Notes under the pieces: generated by a model
What the model saw: the letters and a program-made list of their open reading frames with translations, nothing else
What the model was told of the DNA's origin: nothing
Database searches by the model: none
In this document: positions 1 to 10,909 of the stretch, piece by piece
How positions within the stretch are numbered: position 1 is the first letter of the stretch
Layout of the letters: each line of letters opens with the position of its first letter
NCBI RefSeq assembly: GCF_021290985.1
Contig: NZ_JAJOYU010000031.1
Location: 1 to 51,648 of the forward strand
Source: Rheinheimera soli
GTDB taxonomy: Bacteria > Pseudomonadota > Gammaproteobacteria > Enterobacterales > Alteromonadaceae
Reading direction: 5' to 3'
DNA: 51,648 nt
Translations under genes and position numbers: made by a program

Positions 1-24
1 AGGCAGCGCAAGCTGCCTTTTTCT
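1..24 (+). terminator. Intrinsic terminator of the gene left of the window
   Basis: A perfect 7-bp stem AGGCAGC/GCTGCCT (1-7 with 12-18) closes a GCAA loop and is followed directly by a T-rich tract. It has the form of a rho-independent terminator for a plus-strand gene lying outside the window. Confidence 0.85.
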
Positions 25-96
25 TCTGTGCTTAAGCAAAATAAGCGCCTTTCGCTGGGCTTTGCTGATTTATTATTTTTTTATCCTGCCTTTTGA

Positions 97-125
97 TTGA
101 GCGACAAGCCGCCCTTTGTTATAAT
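97..125 (+). promoter_or_regulatory. Probable sigma70 promoter of pyrG
   Basis: A perfect -10 hexamer TATAAT (120-125) lies 17 bp after TTGAGC (97-102), a 4-of-6 match to the -35 consensus. Transcription would start near 132, about 50 bases before the pyrG start codon. No transcript data are available here. Confidence 0.6.
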
Positions 126-148
126 TTTCACCCGTCCTAAGTTCGTAA

Positions 149-1819
<1,671 letters not shown>

Positions 1820-1827
1820 CCAGTTGC

Positions 1828-1853
1828 AGCCGGGCTATTAGTCCGGCTTTTTT
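1828..1853 (+). terminator. Intrinsic terminator between pyrG and eno
   Basis: AGCCGGGC (1828-1835) pairs with GTCCGGCT (1841-1848), with one G-T pair, around a TATTA loop. Six Ts follow. It should reduce read-through from pyrG into eno. Confidence 0.85.
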
Positions 1854-1878
1854 ATGCGACAAACAGAAGGGGATTTAC

Positions 1879-3174
1879 ATGTCTGAGATCGTTAATATTA
1901 TCGCCCGTGAGATCATGGATTCACGCGGAAACCCAACAGTAGAAGCCGACGTTTTCCTGGCCAGTGGTGCTATGGGTCGTGGCTGTGCGCCATCAGGTGC
2001 TTCTACTGGTACCCGTGAAGCCTTAGAACTGCGTGACGGCGACAAAAGCCGTTACTTAGGTAAAGGCGTGCGTACTGCTGTTGCCAATATCGATGGCCCA
2101 ATCAAAGCAGCTTTACTGGGCAAAAATGCCTATAAGCAAGCAGAAGTAGACCAGATCATGATTGATTTGGACGGCACTGAGTCTAAATCTAAATTAGGCG
2201 CTAACGCTATTCTGGCTGTGTCTTTAGCTGTAGCCCGCGCAGCTGCTGCTGACAAAAAAATCCCACTGTATCAGCACATTGCCGACTTAAACGGCACACC
2301 AGGCGTGTACTCCATGCCAGTACCAATGATGAACATCATCAACGGTGGTGAACATGCGGATAACAACGTCGATATTCAGGAGTTTATGGTGCAGCCTGTT
2401 GGCGCTAAAACTTTCGCTGAAGCTCTGCGTATGGGCGCTGAAATTTTCCATCAACTGAAAAAAGAACTGCACAGCCAGGGCTTAAATACAGCTGTAGGTG
2501 ATGAAGGTGGTTTTGCTCCGGATCTGAAATCAAACGAAGAAGCTTTAACTGTGATTTCTAAAGCTGTAGCTTCTGCAGGTTATGAGCTGAACAAAGACAT
2601 CACTTTAGCCTTAGACTGCGCTGCATCTGAGTTTTATGTTGATGGTAAGTACAAACTGTCTGGCGAAGGCAAAGAATTCACTTCGTATGAATTCAACGAC
2701 TTCCTGGCTGGTTTAGCGAGTCGTTTCCCGATCATTTCAATTGAAGACGGTTTAGACGAGTCGGATTGGGATGGCTGGAAAGACATGACCAATAAAATGG
2801 GCGATAAAATCCAGCTGGTAGGCGACGATTTATTCGTCACCAACACCAAGATTCTGACCCGTGGTATTGAGCAGGGCATTGGTAACTCTATCCTGATCAA
2901 GTTTAACCAAATAGGTAGCTTAACTGAAACTTTAGCTGCCATTAAAATGGCGAAAGATGCGGGTTTCACTGCAGTTATTTCTCACCGTTCAGGCGAAACT
3001 GAAGATTCCTTTATTGCTGACTTAGCTGTAGGTACAGCTGCTGGTCAAATCAAAACAGGTTCTTTATGCCGCTCAGACCGCGTGTCTAAGTACAACCAAT
3101 TACTGCGTATTGAGCAGGAATTAGGTGCTAAAGCCCCGTACCGTGGCCGTGTAGAAATTAAAGGCCAGGCGTAA
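1879..3174 (+). CDS. eno: Enolase (phosphopyruvate hydratase)
   Basis: Glycolytic enzyme that interconverts 2-phosphoglycerate and phosphoenolpyruvate; in many gammaproteobacteria it is also part of the RNA degradosome. The 431 residues match the family. Visible signatures are Glu209 in GDEGGFAP, the lysine in [12 protein letters not shown] and the signature [10 protein letters not shown]. The N-terminal block [16 protein letters not shown] is also typical. The start ATG has a strong AAGGGGA site at 1867-1873. It lies downstream of pyrG as in E. coli, but the terminator between them suggests it also has a promoter of its own. Confidence 0.98.
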   Translation: MSEIVNIIAREIMDSRGNPTVEADVFLASGAMGRGCAPSGASTGTREALELRDGDKSRYLGKGVRTAVANIDGPIKAALLGKNAYKQAEVDQIMIDLDGTESKSKLGANAILAVSLAVARAAAADKKIPLYQHIADLNGTPGVYSMPVPMMNIINGGEHADNNVDIQEFMVQPVGAKTFAEALRMGAEIFHQLKKELHSQGLNTAVGDEGGFAPDLKSNEEALTVISKAVASAGYELNKDITLALDCAASEFYVDGKYKLSGEGKEFTSYEFNDFLAGLASRFPIISIEDGLDESDWDGWKDMTNKMGDKIQLVGDDLFVTNTKILTRGIEQGIGNSILIKFNQIGSLTETLAAIKMAKDAGFTAVISHRSGETEDSFIADLAVGTAAGQIKTGSLCRSDRVSKYNQLLRIEQELGAKAPYRGRVEIKGQA

Positions 3175-3178
3175 GCCA

Positions 3179-3222
3179 GGTCAGATAAACCAATCAAGGG
3201 GTCTTTGCTCTGACCCCTTGAT
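3179..3222 (+). terminator. Palindrome after eno, possible terminator
   Basis: An 11-bp perfect stem ATCAAGGGGTC/GACCCCTTGAT (3193-3203 with 3212-3222) follows eno. Only a short TTTT comes after it, so termination may be weak. An alternative fold pairs GGTCAGA (3179-3185) with TCTGACC (3209-3215). That GGTCAGA/TCTGACC pair recurs in the palindromes at 19490 and 30694. Confidence 0.6.
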
Positions 3223-3252
3223 CGGTTTTGCTCCCTTGATTACCATCAACGG

Positions 3253-3897
3253 ATGAAAAAACATTCAGCCGATCAACATCAGCTGTGGCATGGCCCGGCG
3301 CAGGACCTGACTTATACAGAGCTTTGTAATGCTTTGTATGAACGGGAGTTGATGCGTTATGCCAAAATGTCGCCCGAATTTTTAGCCAGTCTGCAAAAAC
3401 GCTTAGCCAGTTTACCTTTTTATATCCGCCGCGCTGCCAGTAGTATTTTGTCGCATAAATCTCCACTTGAAATTGATAGCCAGAATGCCAGTTGGATGGG
3501 ACGTCAGAGCCCACAATGTCCGGCCAAAGAACAGGGCATAGAGCAAATTGAGCAGTTTTATTTAAAACACAAAAAACTGGCTTTGATAGTGCCTGTGTAT
3601 CAAAACCAGCAGTCTTTGGAGACCATCTTTCTGGATTCAGTGGATGAAATTGATCTGGCCGGACAAAAGCTACACTGTAATGAACATGGCTGGTTTAGTT
3701 TTAATGGCACTCCTCTTACCGACGAAAACAGCGATAAATTCCTGCTTAAGCCAACCAAAAGCTTAATGACAGCTGCTTGTTGTGGTCATCAATGGCTCAA
3801 CAGCGAACGCAAAACCCCACGGGTGCTGAGTTTAAGAGAATTATTATTGGCCAGCCGACTGAATTGGCAGAATTTTGCTAAGCCTTTTCAGCCTTAA
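3253..3897 (+). CDS. Hypothetical protein, function unknown
   Basis: A 214-residue protein that I do not recognise. It has no signal peptide or membrane segment and looks cytosolic. Visible features are a basic helix-rich N-terminal third, a region around residues 110-150 with a beta-strand character (LALIVPVYQ), and a Cys-Cys pair in TAACCGHQW near residue 177. The ATG at 3253 has no clear ribosome site. A second in-frame ATG at 3352 (Met34) is preceded by GGGAG and could be the true start, giving about 181 residues. It stands alone between eno and ftsB. Its codon use resembles the flanking core genes, so it is probably a lineage-specific resident and not a recent arrival. Confidence 0.7.
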   Translation: MKKHSADQHQLWHGPAQDLTYTELCNALYERELMRYAKMSPEFLASLQKRLASLPFYIRRAASSILSHKSPLEIDSQNASWMGRQSPQCPAKEQGIEQIEQFYLKHKKLALIVPVYQNQQSLETIFLDSVDEIDLAGQKLHCNEHGWFSFNGTPLTDENSDKFLLKPTKSLMTAACCGHQWLNSERKTPRVLSLRELLLASRLNWQNFAKPFQP

Positions 3898-3943
3898 GCA
3901 GCATTTTTGTGCAGCAAGCCTTTATTTTCGGCCTTATTAGGGC

Positions 3944-3972
3944 TTTCCAGTATGGCCGATAAGCTTCATAAT
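3944..3972 (+). promoter_or_regulatory. Possible promoter of the ftsB-ispD operon
   Basis: TTTCCA (3944-3949) and CATAAT (3967-3972) are spaced by 17 bp just upstream of ftsB. Each is a moderate match to the sigma70 hexamers. It is the best candidate in the 104-bp gap, but the evidence is weak. Confidence 0.35.
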
Positions 3973-4001
3973 ACTTCTATGTCTTTATTTTTTGGTTCGT
4001 T

Positions 4002-4286
4002 ATGCGCCTGTTAGTTTTATTGCTACTCACGCTGCTTGCAGCACTTCAACACCGCTTATGGCTTGGCCAGCACAGCGTGATGGAGTATTGGGCACATAAA
4101 ACTGAACTCGCCAAGATGGAACAACAAAATGAAGTTCTGACCAAACGTAATAAATTACTCAAAGCCGACGTCACCGACCTGCAAATAGGTTTAGATGCGA
4201 TTGAAGAACGTGCCCGTAACGAATTGGGTTTAATTAGACAAGACGAAGTGTTTTTCCGGATTATTAGCCCGCTGGACAAAAAATGA
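4002..4286 (+). CDS. ftsB: Cell division protein FtsB
   Basis: Small bitopic inner-membrane protein of the divisome that forms the FtsQLB complex linking early and late division proteins. At 94 residues it has the right size. An N-terminal hydrophobic segment (residues 2-15, rich in Leu) is followed by a coiled coil (about residues 28-66, with KMEQQNEVLTKRNKLLKAD) and the family block IEERARNELGLI near residues 66-78. It starts an operon: its TGA overlaps the ispD start as ATGA. The ftsB-ispD-ispF order is conserved in gammaproteobacteria. No strong ribosome site precedes the ATG. Confidence 0.95.
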   Translation: MRLLVLLLLTLLAALQHRLWLGQHSVMEYWAHKTELAKMEQQNEVLTKRNKLLKADVTDLQIGLDAIEERARNELGLIRQDEVFFRIISPLDKK

Positions 4287-4972
4287 CCGCTATTCCTGCT
4301 ATTGCGACTGTGATCCCGGCCGCTGGTGTTGGCAAACGAATGAAGGCGGATAAGCCCAAACAGTATCTGCAACTTTGTGGTCTGACTGTGCTGGAGCAAA
4401 CTCTGTTTCGCTTAAAACAAGTTCCTGCCCTACAACAATTTTTTCTGGCGCTGAGCCCGGACGATCCTTATTTTCCTGAATTGCCTGTAGCTTTAGACCC
4501 ACAAATTCAACGTCTGGATGGTGGCGCGGAGCGTGCCAACTCAGTGCTGAATGCCTTAGTTCAGATTGATGAACAATTGTACCCATGGGTGCTGGTGCAT
4601 GACGCGGCCCGTCCTGTAGTGCGGGTTAGTGATATCGAACTTTTAATTGATAGCTGTATCGAAGCTGGTCAGGGTGGCATTTTAGCTACACCGGTACGGG
4701 ATACGATGAAACGCGGCTCTACTGCTGTAGAACACACAGTCGATCGGGTTGGTTTATGGCATGCCTACACGCCGCAATTATTTCCTACCGCTTTGCTCAG
4801 AGACACACTGCAACAAGCTTTAGCCCAAGGCGTGGCCATTACCGATGAGGCCAGTGCTATGGAATGGGCAGGATTGCCAGTGCTTTTAGTGCAGGGACAT
4901 GCCGACAATATCAAAATTACTCAGGCTGAAGATTTAGCTTTGGCCGCTTTTTACCTGGAGCATTCTGTATGA
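4283..4972 (+). CDS. ispD: 2-C-methyl-D-erythritol 4-phosphate cytidylyltransferase
   Basis: Third enzyme of the non-mevalonate isoprenoid pathway; it joins MEP and CTP to give CDP-methylerythritol. The 229 residues carry the nucleotidyltransferase signature PAAGVGKRM near the N terminus, followed by DKPKQYLQL, and the internal block [11 protein letters not shown] with the metal-binding Asp. The [10 protein letters not shown] segment and the C-terminal DNIKIT motif also fit. The gene overlaps ftsB by 4 bp and ispF by 4 bp, so translation of the three is probably coupled. Confidence 0.97.
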   Translation: MTAIPAIATVIPAAGVGKRMKADKPKQYLQLCGLTVLEQTLFRLKQVPALQQFFLALSPDDPYFPELPVALDPQIQRLDGGAERANSVLNALVQIDEQLYPWVLVHDAARPVVRVSDIELLIDSCIEAGQGGILATPVRDTMKRGSTAVEHTVDRVGLWHAYTPQLFPTALLRDTLQQALAQGVAITDEASAMEWAGLPVLLVQGHADNIKITQAEDLALAAFYLEHSV

Positions 4973-5451
4973 TGCCGTTTCGTATTGGCCATGGTTTTGA
5001 CGTACACGCTTTTGGTGGCGAAGGCCCTATTACTTTAGGTGGCGTAAAAATTCCTTATCAGCAAGGTTTGCTGGCACACTCCGATGGTGATGTGGTGTTG
5101 CATGCGGTATCAGACGCTTTGTTAGGTGCTATGGCCTTAGGTGATATTGGCCATCATTTCCCGGACACAGACGCTGCTTTTCAAGGCATCGACAGCCGTA
5201 TTTTATTGCGCAAGGTGTTTGCTGATGTCAAAGCTCTGGGTTATGAAGTCGGTAATCTGGATGTGACCATTATGGCGCAAGCACCAAAAATGGCCCCTCA
5301 TGTGGATGCGATGCGTGCTTGTATTGCCGAAGATCTGATCTGTGGTTTATCGCAGGTCAATGTCAAAGCCACCACCACTGAAAAACTGGGGTTTGTTGGT
5401 CGTAAAGAAGGCATTGCCGTTGAAGCCGTCGTACTGTTGGTGAAGTCCTGA
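4969..5451 (+). CDS. ispF: 2-C-methyl-D-erythritol 2,4-cyclodiphosphate synthase
   Basis: Converts CDP-ME 2-phosphate to the cyclodiphosphate in the MEP pathway; a homotrimer with a zinc site between subunits. The 160 residues contain the metal ligands of [12 protein letters not shown] and the segment [18 protein letters not shown], plus [11 protein letters not shown] and the late block [16 protein letters not shown]. The start is ATGATG at 4969; either Met is possible, the second lying 3 bases on. The stop shares one base with the truD start, continuing the overlapping operon. IspE, which acts between IspD and IspF, is not in the window, as in most bacteria. Confidence 0.97.
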   Translation: MMPFRIGHGFDVHAFGGEGPITLGGVKIPYQQGLLAHSDGDVVLHAVSDALLGAMALGDIGHHFPDTDAAFQGIDSRILLRKVFADVKALGYEVGNLDVTIMAQAPKMAPHVDAMRACIAEDLICGLSQVNVKATTTEKLGFVGRKEGIAVEAVVLLVKS

Positions 5452-6503
5452 TGCAAAAAACAGCGGAACTGCCAAAGCTAAACTACCTGTACGGTCAGCC
5501 TGAAACTACAGCTTTATTGCGTGTACAACCTGATGATTTTATTGTGCACGAAGAACTGAGTTTTATACCGACTGGCGCAGGCGAGCATATGTTGTTGCTG
5601 GTGGAAAAAATTGGCCAGAATACTCAGTATGTCGCCAAGCTGTTGGCTGAATTAGTCGGCTGTAAAGCCCGTCAGGTCAGTTATGCCGGTTTAAAAGACC
5701 GACACGCTGTAACCCGTCAGTGGTTTTGCGTACCAGTGCCAATCAAACAACAGCTGAACTGGCAAGAATGGACTATTGAAGGCGTTAAAATTCTCGACAG
5801 CATCCGTCATCAGCGCAGGTTAAAGTTGGGTTCGATAAAATACAATGAATTTAGCCTGACCTTGCGGGATGTCAGTGATATTCCTGCGCTGTTAGAGCGG
5901 CTGGAATTAGTGAAAAAAGGCGTGCCGAACTATTACGGTGAACAACGTTTTGGCATTCAGGGCGGTAATTTAGCTTTAGCCGAACAGCTGTTTTGTGGTG
6001 GTGGTATTGAGGATCGAAAAATCCGGGGTTTAGCTTTGTCGGCAAGCCGTTCTTTTTTGTTTAACTTGCAGGTTGATGCGCGCGTCAAAGCTGGTACTTT
6101 TAACCAGATTTTGTCAGGTGAAGTGGTGCAACTGGATGGTTCTGGTTCGATTTTTAAAGTCCCAGAAGTGGATGATACCCTGCGCCAACGTTTGTTGGAG
6201 GCTGATATTCACCCAACTGCTGGTTTACCAGGCTTAGGTGAGCCGTTAATCACGGCCGATGCGCTGGCTTTTGAACAACAAAGTCTGCAGCATTGGCAGC
6301 ATTGGGTCGACAAACTGGCCGAGCTTAATGTCAGAGCCGAACGCCGTGCTATCCGGGTTCTGCCCGCAGAATTAACGGCTGAAGTACAAGGCCAAAATGT
6401 AAAAATAAGCTTTAAACTCTACTCCGGTTGTTTTGCTACCTCCGTATTACGGGAGCTGGTGAATTATCAGGATGTGCAACGTAATTACGCCACACTGGAT
6501 TAA
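5451..6503 (+). CDS. truD: tRNA pseudouridine(13) synthase TruD
   Basis: Makes pseudouridine 13 in tRNA(Glu). The 350 residues match the TruD family, which differs from the other pseudouridine synthases. The catalytic Asp is residue 83 in AGLKDRHAVTRQW, equivalent to E. coli Asp80. The NYYGEQRFG block lies near residue 163 and the C-terminal part contains the KLYSGCFATSVLREL segment. The ATG overlaps the ispF TGA by one base. It precedes surE by 29 bp, the standard ispF-truD-surE order. Confidence 0.96.
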   Translation: MQKTAELPKLNYLYGQPETTALLRVQPDDFIVHEELSFIPTGAGEHMLLLVEKIGQNTQYVAKLLAELVGCKARQVSYAGLKDRHAVTRQWFCVPVPIKQQLNWQEWTIEGVKILDSIRHQRRLKLGSIKYNEFSLTLRDVSDIPALLERLELVKKGVPNYYGEQRFGIQGGNLALAEQLFCGGGIEDRKIRGLALSASRSFLFNLQVDARVKAGTFNQILSGEVVQLDGSGSIFKVPEVDDTLRQRLLEADIHPTAGLPGLGEPLITADALAFEQQSLQHWQHWVDKLAELNVRAERRAIRVLPAELTAEVQGQNVKISFKLYSGCFATSVLRELVNYQDVQRNYATLD

Positions 6504-6532
6504 GTGATTTTTAAGCGAGGGCGGGGTGTTGA

Positions 6533-7285
6533 ATGCGGATTTTATTAAGTAATGATGATGGCGTTTACGCCAAAGGTATACAGGTTTTACAAAAAGCCTT
6601 AGCAGAAATTGCAGAGGTGACTACCGTTGGGCCAGACCGCAATTGCAGTGGCGCCAGTAATTCGCTGACCTTGCTGAATCCGTTGCGCACCCAGCAACTG
6701 GAGAATGGTTTTATTGCGGTCAATGGCACACCCACCGACTGCGTGCATTTAGCTATTAGTCAGTTATTGGCTGATGCCCCGGATCTGGTGGTGGCTGGTA
6801 TTAACCACGGCGCTAATTTAGGTGACGATGTGTTGTATTCAGGCACTGTGGCTGCTGCAACTGAAGGCCGGCATTTAGGTTTGCCTGCTATTGCGGTGTC
6901 TTTAGCTGGACGGGATGAACAACATTTTGCAACAGCTGCTTATGTTACAGTGCAGGTGATTAAAAAGCTGAAATCCCACCCTTTGCCTGCGGATCAGATT
7001 TTGAATATTAACGTGCCAGCACTGCCCTTAGAGCAACTTCGAGGCATTCAGGTGACTCGCTTAGGGCGGCGGCATAAAGCGGAAACTATGCAAAGCTCGA
7101 CCGACCCATGGGGCAGGCCTATTTATTGGTATGGTTCTTTAGGACCAGAGCTTGATGCAGGGCCAGGCACAGATTTTTATGCCATAGCTCAGGGCTACGC
7201 TTCGATTACACCTTTGCATGTGGATATGACAGCCTATCGCAGCATGGAATTATTAACGGACTGGTTAGATGGAATTGAGTGTTAA
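6533..7285 (+). CDS. surE: 5'/3'-nucleotidase SurE
   Basis: Metal-dependent survival protein that dephosphorylates nucleoside monophosphates and short polyphosphate. The 250 residues start with the family hallmark [16 protein letters not shown], where the paired Asp residues bind the metal. [11 protein letters not shown] and the [10 protein letters not shown] and [12 protein letters not shown] blocks follow in the expected order. A GAGGGCGGGG stretch precedes the ATG. The gene is followed by pcm after only 3 bp; surE and pcm often share a stationary-phase operon with nlpD and rpoS. Confidence 0.97.
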   Translation: MRILLSNDDGVYAKGIQVLQKALAEIAEVTTVGPDRNCSGASNSLTLLNPLRTQQLENGFIAVNGTPTDCVHLAISQLLADAPDLVVAGINHGANLGDDVLYSGTVAAATEGRHLGLPAIAVSLAGRDEQHFATAAYVTVQVIKKLKSHPLPADQILNINVPALPLEQLRGIQVTRLGRRHKAETMQSSTDPWGRPIYWYGSLGPELDAGPGTDFYAIAQGYASITPLHVDMTAYRSMELLTDWLDGIEC

Positions 7286-7288
7286 GTT

Positions 7289-7927
7289 ATGGCAGTAGTC
7301 ACCCATCGTAGTGCCGCAGTATTGGCACAAAAACTTCAACAAGATGGGATTAAAGACAGCAAAGTCTTATCCGCTATCGCGCAAACGCCACGGCATTTGT
7401 TTGTTGAAGCAGTGTTAGCTCACAAAGCTTATGAAAATACCGCCTTGCCCATTGGGCAAGGACAGACCATTTCGCAGCCTTATATAGTGGCGAAAATGAC
7501 TGAGTTACTGCTGCAATCGCCGCAGTGCCAAAAGGTGCTGGAAATTGGCACTGGCTCTGGTTATCAGACTGCTGTACTAGCCCGGTTGTTTTCACAGGTT
7601 TGTAGTGTAGAGCGGATAAAGTCGTTGCAGTTTCAGGCCAAGCGGCGCTTGCAGCAGCTGGATTTACACAATGTGTCAATGAAGCATGGCGATGGCTGGC
7701 TCGGCTGGGCCAGTAAAGCGCCTTTTGATTGTATTATAGTCACAGCTGCACCGCACGAAGTGCCACAAGCTTTGCTGCAGCAGTTAGCTGAAGGCGGACG
7801 CTTAGTGATCCCTGTTGGTGCTCAGGAACAAGTGTTAAGAGTCTTTACCCGTGTGGGTGATGAGTTTGAACAAAAAGATGTTGAGGCGGTACGTTTTGTG
7901 CCATTAGTGCCGGGCGAGCTGGCTTAA
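7289..7927 (+). CDS. pcm: Protein-L-isoaspartate O-methyltransferase
   Basis: Repairs isoaspartyl residues in aged proteins by SAM-dependent methylation. The 212 residues show the family N-terminal block PRHLFVE and the active-site segment [13 protein letters not shown] (about residues 55-67). These are followed by the SAM-binding motif [16 protein letters not shown] and the later [11 protein letters not shown]. Length and motif order equal E. coli Pcm. It sits 3 bp after surE and 17 bp before the yqaA-like gene, so all three are likely co-transcribed. Confidence 0.97.
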   Translation: MAVVTHRSAAVLAQKLQQDGIKDSKVLSAIAQTPRHLFVEAVLAHKAYENTALPIGQGQTISQPYIVAKMTELLLQSPQCQKVLEIGTGSGYQTAVLARLFSQVCSVERIKSLQFQAKRRLQQLDLHNVSMKHGDGWLGWASKAPFDCIIVTAAPHEVPQALLQQLAEGGRLVIPVGAQEQVLRVFTRVGDEFEQKDVEAVRFVPLVPGELA

Positions 7928-7944
7928 TCAAAAGGATAAAGTAG

Positions 7945-8523
7945 TTGAAAATTTTTCAATGGATGTATGACAAAGCACTGGTCTGGGCCAAACATCGCCA
8001 CGCCGAACGTTACTTAGCTGGGTTGAGTTTTACTGAATCCGTTATTTTCCCTATTCCGCCTGATGTGATGCTGGCGCCTATGGCTTTGGCTCAGCCAGCA
8101 AAAGCCTGGCGTTTTGCCTGGGTGACGACTTTATTTTCAGTATTGGGTGGTATTTTTGGCTATTTCCTTGGTTTATGGTTGTATGAACCGGTAGTGTTGC
8201 CTGTCGTCGAGTCTCTGGGCTATCAGGAAACCTTTGCCAAAGTAGAACACTGGTTTACAACCTATGGGGTTTGGGTGGTATTTATCGCCGGATTTTCACC
8301 TATCCCCTACAAATTGTTTACTGTAGGTGCAGGTTTAATGAGCATGGCATTTCTGCCTTTTGTGATTGCTTCTTTTGTCGGTCGGGCCAGTCGGTTTTTT
8401 CTGGTGGCAGGATTGATGTACTGGGGCGGCGAAAAAATGCAGCAAAAACTGCGGGATATAGTGGACTGGCTAGGCTGGGGTACAGTGGCCCTTGGCGGCA
8501 TTTTATATCTGGTGTATCGCTAA
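7945..8523 (+). CDS. YqaA/DedA-family inner membrane protein
   Basis: A 192-residue polytopic membrane protein of the SNARE-associated/DedA group, closest in layout to E. coli YqaA. Hydrophobic segments lie at about residues 50-75, 85-110 and 120-150, with the family-like glycine-proline motif FSPIPYKLFTVGAG near residue 116. An N-terminal amphipathic stretch carries FTESVIFPIPPDV. DedA proteins support envelope lipid transport and membrane potential; the exact role of YqaA is not established. Translation starts at TTG 7945, chosen because AAGGAT lies 7 bases upstream. It is placed between pcm and nlpD with tiny gaps, an arrangement that puts it in the stationary-phase operon. Confidence 0.85.
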   Translation: MKIFQWMYDKALVWAKHRHAERYLAGLSFTESVIFPIPPDVMLAPMALAQPAKAWRFAWVTTLFSVLGGIFGYFLGLWLYEPVVLPVVESLGYQETFAKVEHWFTTYGVWVVFIAGFSPIPYKLFTVGAGLMSMAFLPFVIASFVGRASRFFLVAGLMYWGGEKMQQKLRDIVDWLGWGTVALGGILYLVYR

Positions 8524-8526
8524 CTA

Positions 8527-9375
8527 ATGAAACTCTTTAGTGTGTTTTTTCTGGTGTTGATCTTAAGCGCTTGTAGCTCAAGAGAATCACCAGCGCCCGT
8601 TACCACACTAAATGACATCAAAAATTATTATAAAAAATACCCTCAAGGTGAGCCTGGCTCCGGCCATATAGTTCAGCCAGGCGATACCTTATATTCCATA
8701 GCATTTCGGGCTGGTATGGATTACCGTCAACTGGCAAAACAAAATAATATTGCACCCCCTTATCGTATTTTGGTTGGCCAGAGGATACATTTTAGTAACA
8801 ATTATTTATCATCCTCTGTGGCGGCAAAGCCAAATTTGACGGTCAAAGGCCAAAAAAACGCGACCAGTACTGTAAAGACTCCGACACAAAGCCAAAGTAA
8901 ATTAACAACTGCTAACAAAGCTGTTGCGCGCAACAATCAAACGGGTTATGTTCAGAAACAGACAGTAAAGGAAAATGCAACTTCAGCAGCAAATTCTGTT
9001 TCCAGTTCTAAAGTGCGTTGGGCATGGCCAGTTCGTGGACCTATATTGGCAGGCTTCTCCAACGCTGAACATGGCAACAAAGGGTTAGATATAGGAGGAA
9101 AAGCAGGAACTCCTATAAAGGCAGCAGCAGCAGGAGAAGTAGTTTATGCGGGCAATGCACTAAGAGGCTACGGCAATCTGGTGATAATCCGTCACAATGA
9201 CGACTTTTTAAGTGCTTATGCACATAATCGAAAATTACTGGTGAAAGAGCGTGATACTGTCGTAAGCGGACAAACTATAGCCGAAATGGGTAATACAGAT
9301 GCACCTTCTGTCAGGTTGCACTTTGAAATCCGCTTCCGTGGTAAGTCTGTAGATCCAAAACGATACTTAAAATAA
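8527..9375 (+). CDS. nlpD: Murein hydrolase activator NlpD (LysM-LytM lipoprotein)
   Basis: Outer-membrane lipoprotein that activates the amidase AmiC during septum splitting. The 282 residues begin with a lipoprotein signal ending in the lipobox LSAC, Cys16 being lipidated. A LysM domain (about residues 47-90, IVQPGDTLYSIA) binds peptidoglycan. A low-complexity Thr/Gln/Lys linker follows, then a LytM (M23) domain from about residue 165 to the end. The LytM domain is degenerate: the metal-ligand positions read NKGLD and RLHFEIR where active enzymes have His, as in E. coli NlpD, so it is a regulator and not a peptidase. It directly precedes rpoS; in E. coli the main rpoS promoter lies inside nlpD. 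Confidence 0.95.
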   Translation: MKLFSVFFLVLILSACSSRESPAPVTTLNDIKNYYKKYPQGEPGSGHIVQPGDTLYSIAFRAGMDYRQLAKQNNIAPPYRILVGQRIHFSNNYLSSSVAAKPNLTVKGQKNATSTVKTPTQSQSKLTTANKAVARNNQTGYVQKQTVKENATSAANSVSSSKVRWAWPVRGPILAGFSNAEHGNKGLDIGGKAGTPIKAAAAGEVVYAGNALRGYGNLVIIRHNDDFLSAYAHNRKLLVKERDTVVSGQTIAEMGNTDAPSVRLHFEIRFRGKSVDPKRYLK

Positions 9376-9475
9376 TTAAATACAATAATAATAAATATCA
9401 CCCCGAAAGGGCGAAGAGGTAAGGATGCCAGGCAGTTCAGGTGATACCCAAAGCTTGTAGAAGTGGGAGAAGGAT

Positions 9476-10474
9476 ATGGGCCATAAAGATGATGACGATG
9501 TAATCGAATTTAAAGAAACTGAATTAACGGATGACGTTATTTTATCTGATGATGATAACGCCGAACCTGATTTAGCCGCTTTAGCAGCGGAAGAAGACAA
9601 TACCCCTGACGATGTGTTTACAGCCAATGATAGCCAGCGCGCTATGGACGCCACTCAGATTTATCTGGGTGAAATTGGTTTTTCCCCTTTATTATCTGCC
9701 GAAGAAGAAGTCTATTTTTCCCGCCTTGCCCTCAAAGGCGATAAAGCCGCCCGTAAACGTATGATTGAAAGTAATTTACGTTTAGTGGTGAAGATTGCCC
9801 GTCGGTATATTAATCGTGGTTTAGCTTTGCTGGATCTGATTGAAGAAGGCAACCTTGGCCTGATCCGGGCTGTGGAAAAGTTTGATCCTGAGCGTGGTTT
9901 CCGTTTTTCGACTTACGCTACTTGGTGGATCCGTCAAACCATAGAACGGGCCATTATGAATCAAACCCGCACTATTCGTTTGCCTATTCATGTAGTCAAA
10001 GAACTGAATATTTACCTGCGGGCTGCCCGTGAGTTATCGCAACGCCTGGATCACGAGCCAACACCGGAAGAAATTGCCGCAGCTTTGGACAGGCCTATTG
10101 AAGAAGTTCGTAAGATGTTGAAGCTGAATGAGAAAATTACCTCAGTGGATACACCTGTTGCTGGTTCTTCAGAAAAACAACTGCTTGATGTATTGGCTGA
10201 TGAAAAAGAACTAGGCCCGGAAACTGAATTACAGGATGCAGATATTCGTCAGCATCTGGTGATTTGGTTGGACGAGCTGAATCCAAAACAACGTGAAGTG
10301 TTAGCCCGCCGTTTTGGTTTATTAGGTTATGAGCCTTCCACACTGGAAGATGTAGGTAAAGAAATAGGTTTAACCCGTGAACGAGTGCGACAAATTCAGG
10401 TGGAGGCATTACGCCGCCTGCGTGAAATTGTCACTCACCAGGGGCTCAATATCGAAACTCTATTCCAAGAATAA
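9476..10474 (+). CDS. rpoS: RNA polymerase sigma factor RpoS (sigma38)
   Basis: General stress and stationary-phase sigma factor. The 332 residues (E. coli 330) have an acidic N terminus, then region 1.2 from about residue 58 ([11 protein letters not shown]). Region 2 follows with the core-binding and -10 recognition block [24 protein letters not shown] given in parts: [17 protein letters not shown] and [12 protein letters not shown]. Region 3 and region 4 come next, the latter with the helix-turn-helix [21 protein letters not shown] 100-base leader separates it from nlpD, and GGGAGAAGGAT lies just before the ATG. Post-transcriptional control through the leader is usual for rpoS, but no specific sRNA site can be read here. 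Confidence 0.98.
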   Translation: MGHKDDDDVIEFKETELTDDVILSDDDNAEPDLAALAAEEDNTPDDVFTANDSQRAMDATQIYLGEIGFSPLLSAEEEVYFSRLALKGDKAARKRMIESNLRLVVKIARRYINRGLALLDLIEEGNLGLIRAVEKFDPERGFRFSTYATWWIRQTIERAIMNQTRTIRLPIHVVKELNIYLRAARELSQRLDHEPTPEEIAAALDRPIEEVRKMLKLNEKITSVDTPVAGSSEKQLLDVLADEKELGPETELQDADIRQHLVIWLDELNPKQREVLARRFGLLGYEPSTLEDVGKEIGLTRERVRQIQVEALRRLREIVTHQGLNIETLFQE

Positions 10475-10498
10475 CAGACGTTATTCTGCACTAACCAC

Positions 10499-10537
10499 AA
10501 AAACCTGTTGCCTTGTGTAACAGGTTTTTATTTTTCT
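10499..10537 (+). terminator. Intrinsic terminator of rpoS
   Basis: AAAAACCTGTT (10499-10509) pairs perfectly with AACAGGTTTTT (10519-10529), and a further T-rich run follows. It ends the surE-pcm-nlpD-rpoS transcription unit. Confidence 0.9.
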
Positions 10538-10563
10538 GCTTCTGCTTCTGCTTCTGCTTCTGC
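10534..10563 (+). repeat. Hexanucleotide tandem repeat, five TTCTGC units
   Basis: Five perfect head-to-tail copies of TTCTGC, followed by a degenerate continuation (TGCGGCTTCTG). It lies in the non-coding gap after the rpoS terminator and belongs to no visible reading frame. Such short tandem repeats can change copy number by slippage. Confidence 0.9.
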
Positions 10564-10909
10564 TGCGGCTTCTGTGTTTAAGGCTATTGCTGTTCAATCT
10601 TCTATAACTTAGCTTTCCTGAGACTAAACTTCAGCTACCGACTTTATTGGCGAAGATAGCCGAATAAAATTCCCGCAAATGAGACAGCGCACCATTAAGT
10701 TGAGATGATCTCTATTGCAATTCTTTACTGGCTTCATTTTTTTCATGTCAGATTTGTTGTTTTTTTGAGAATATTCATTTAGGTTAAATTAACAAGATCA
10801 TTATTGCGTTCAGATTTTGGTCATGTTTGAACTATAAGCGAGTTGTATCGTGGCTTCTGTTCAATAAATCCATCCAGGGATTACATTAAAACTAAAAGAG
10901 AATATAAAA
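10564..10909 (+). other. Non-coding stretch upstream of the TonB receptor gene
   Basis: No gene is visible in this roughly 345-base AT-rich segment. A weak promoter candidate is TTCAGA (10809-10814) with TATAAG (10833-10838), 18 bp apart. No Fur-like or other recognised operator was found. It should contain the control region of the receptor gene. Confidence 0.4.
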
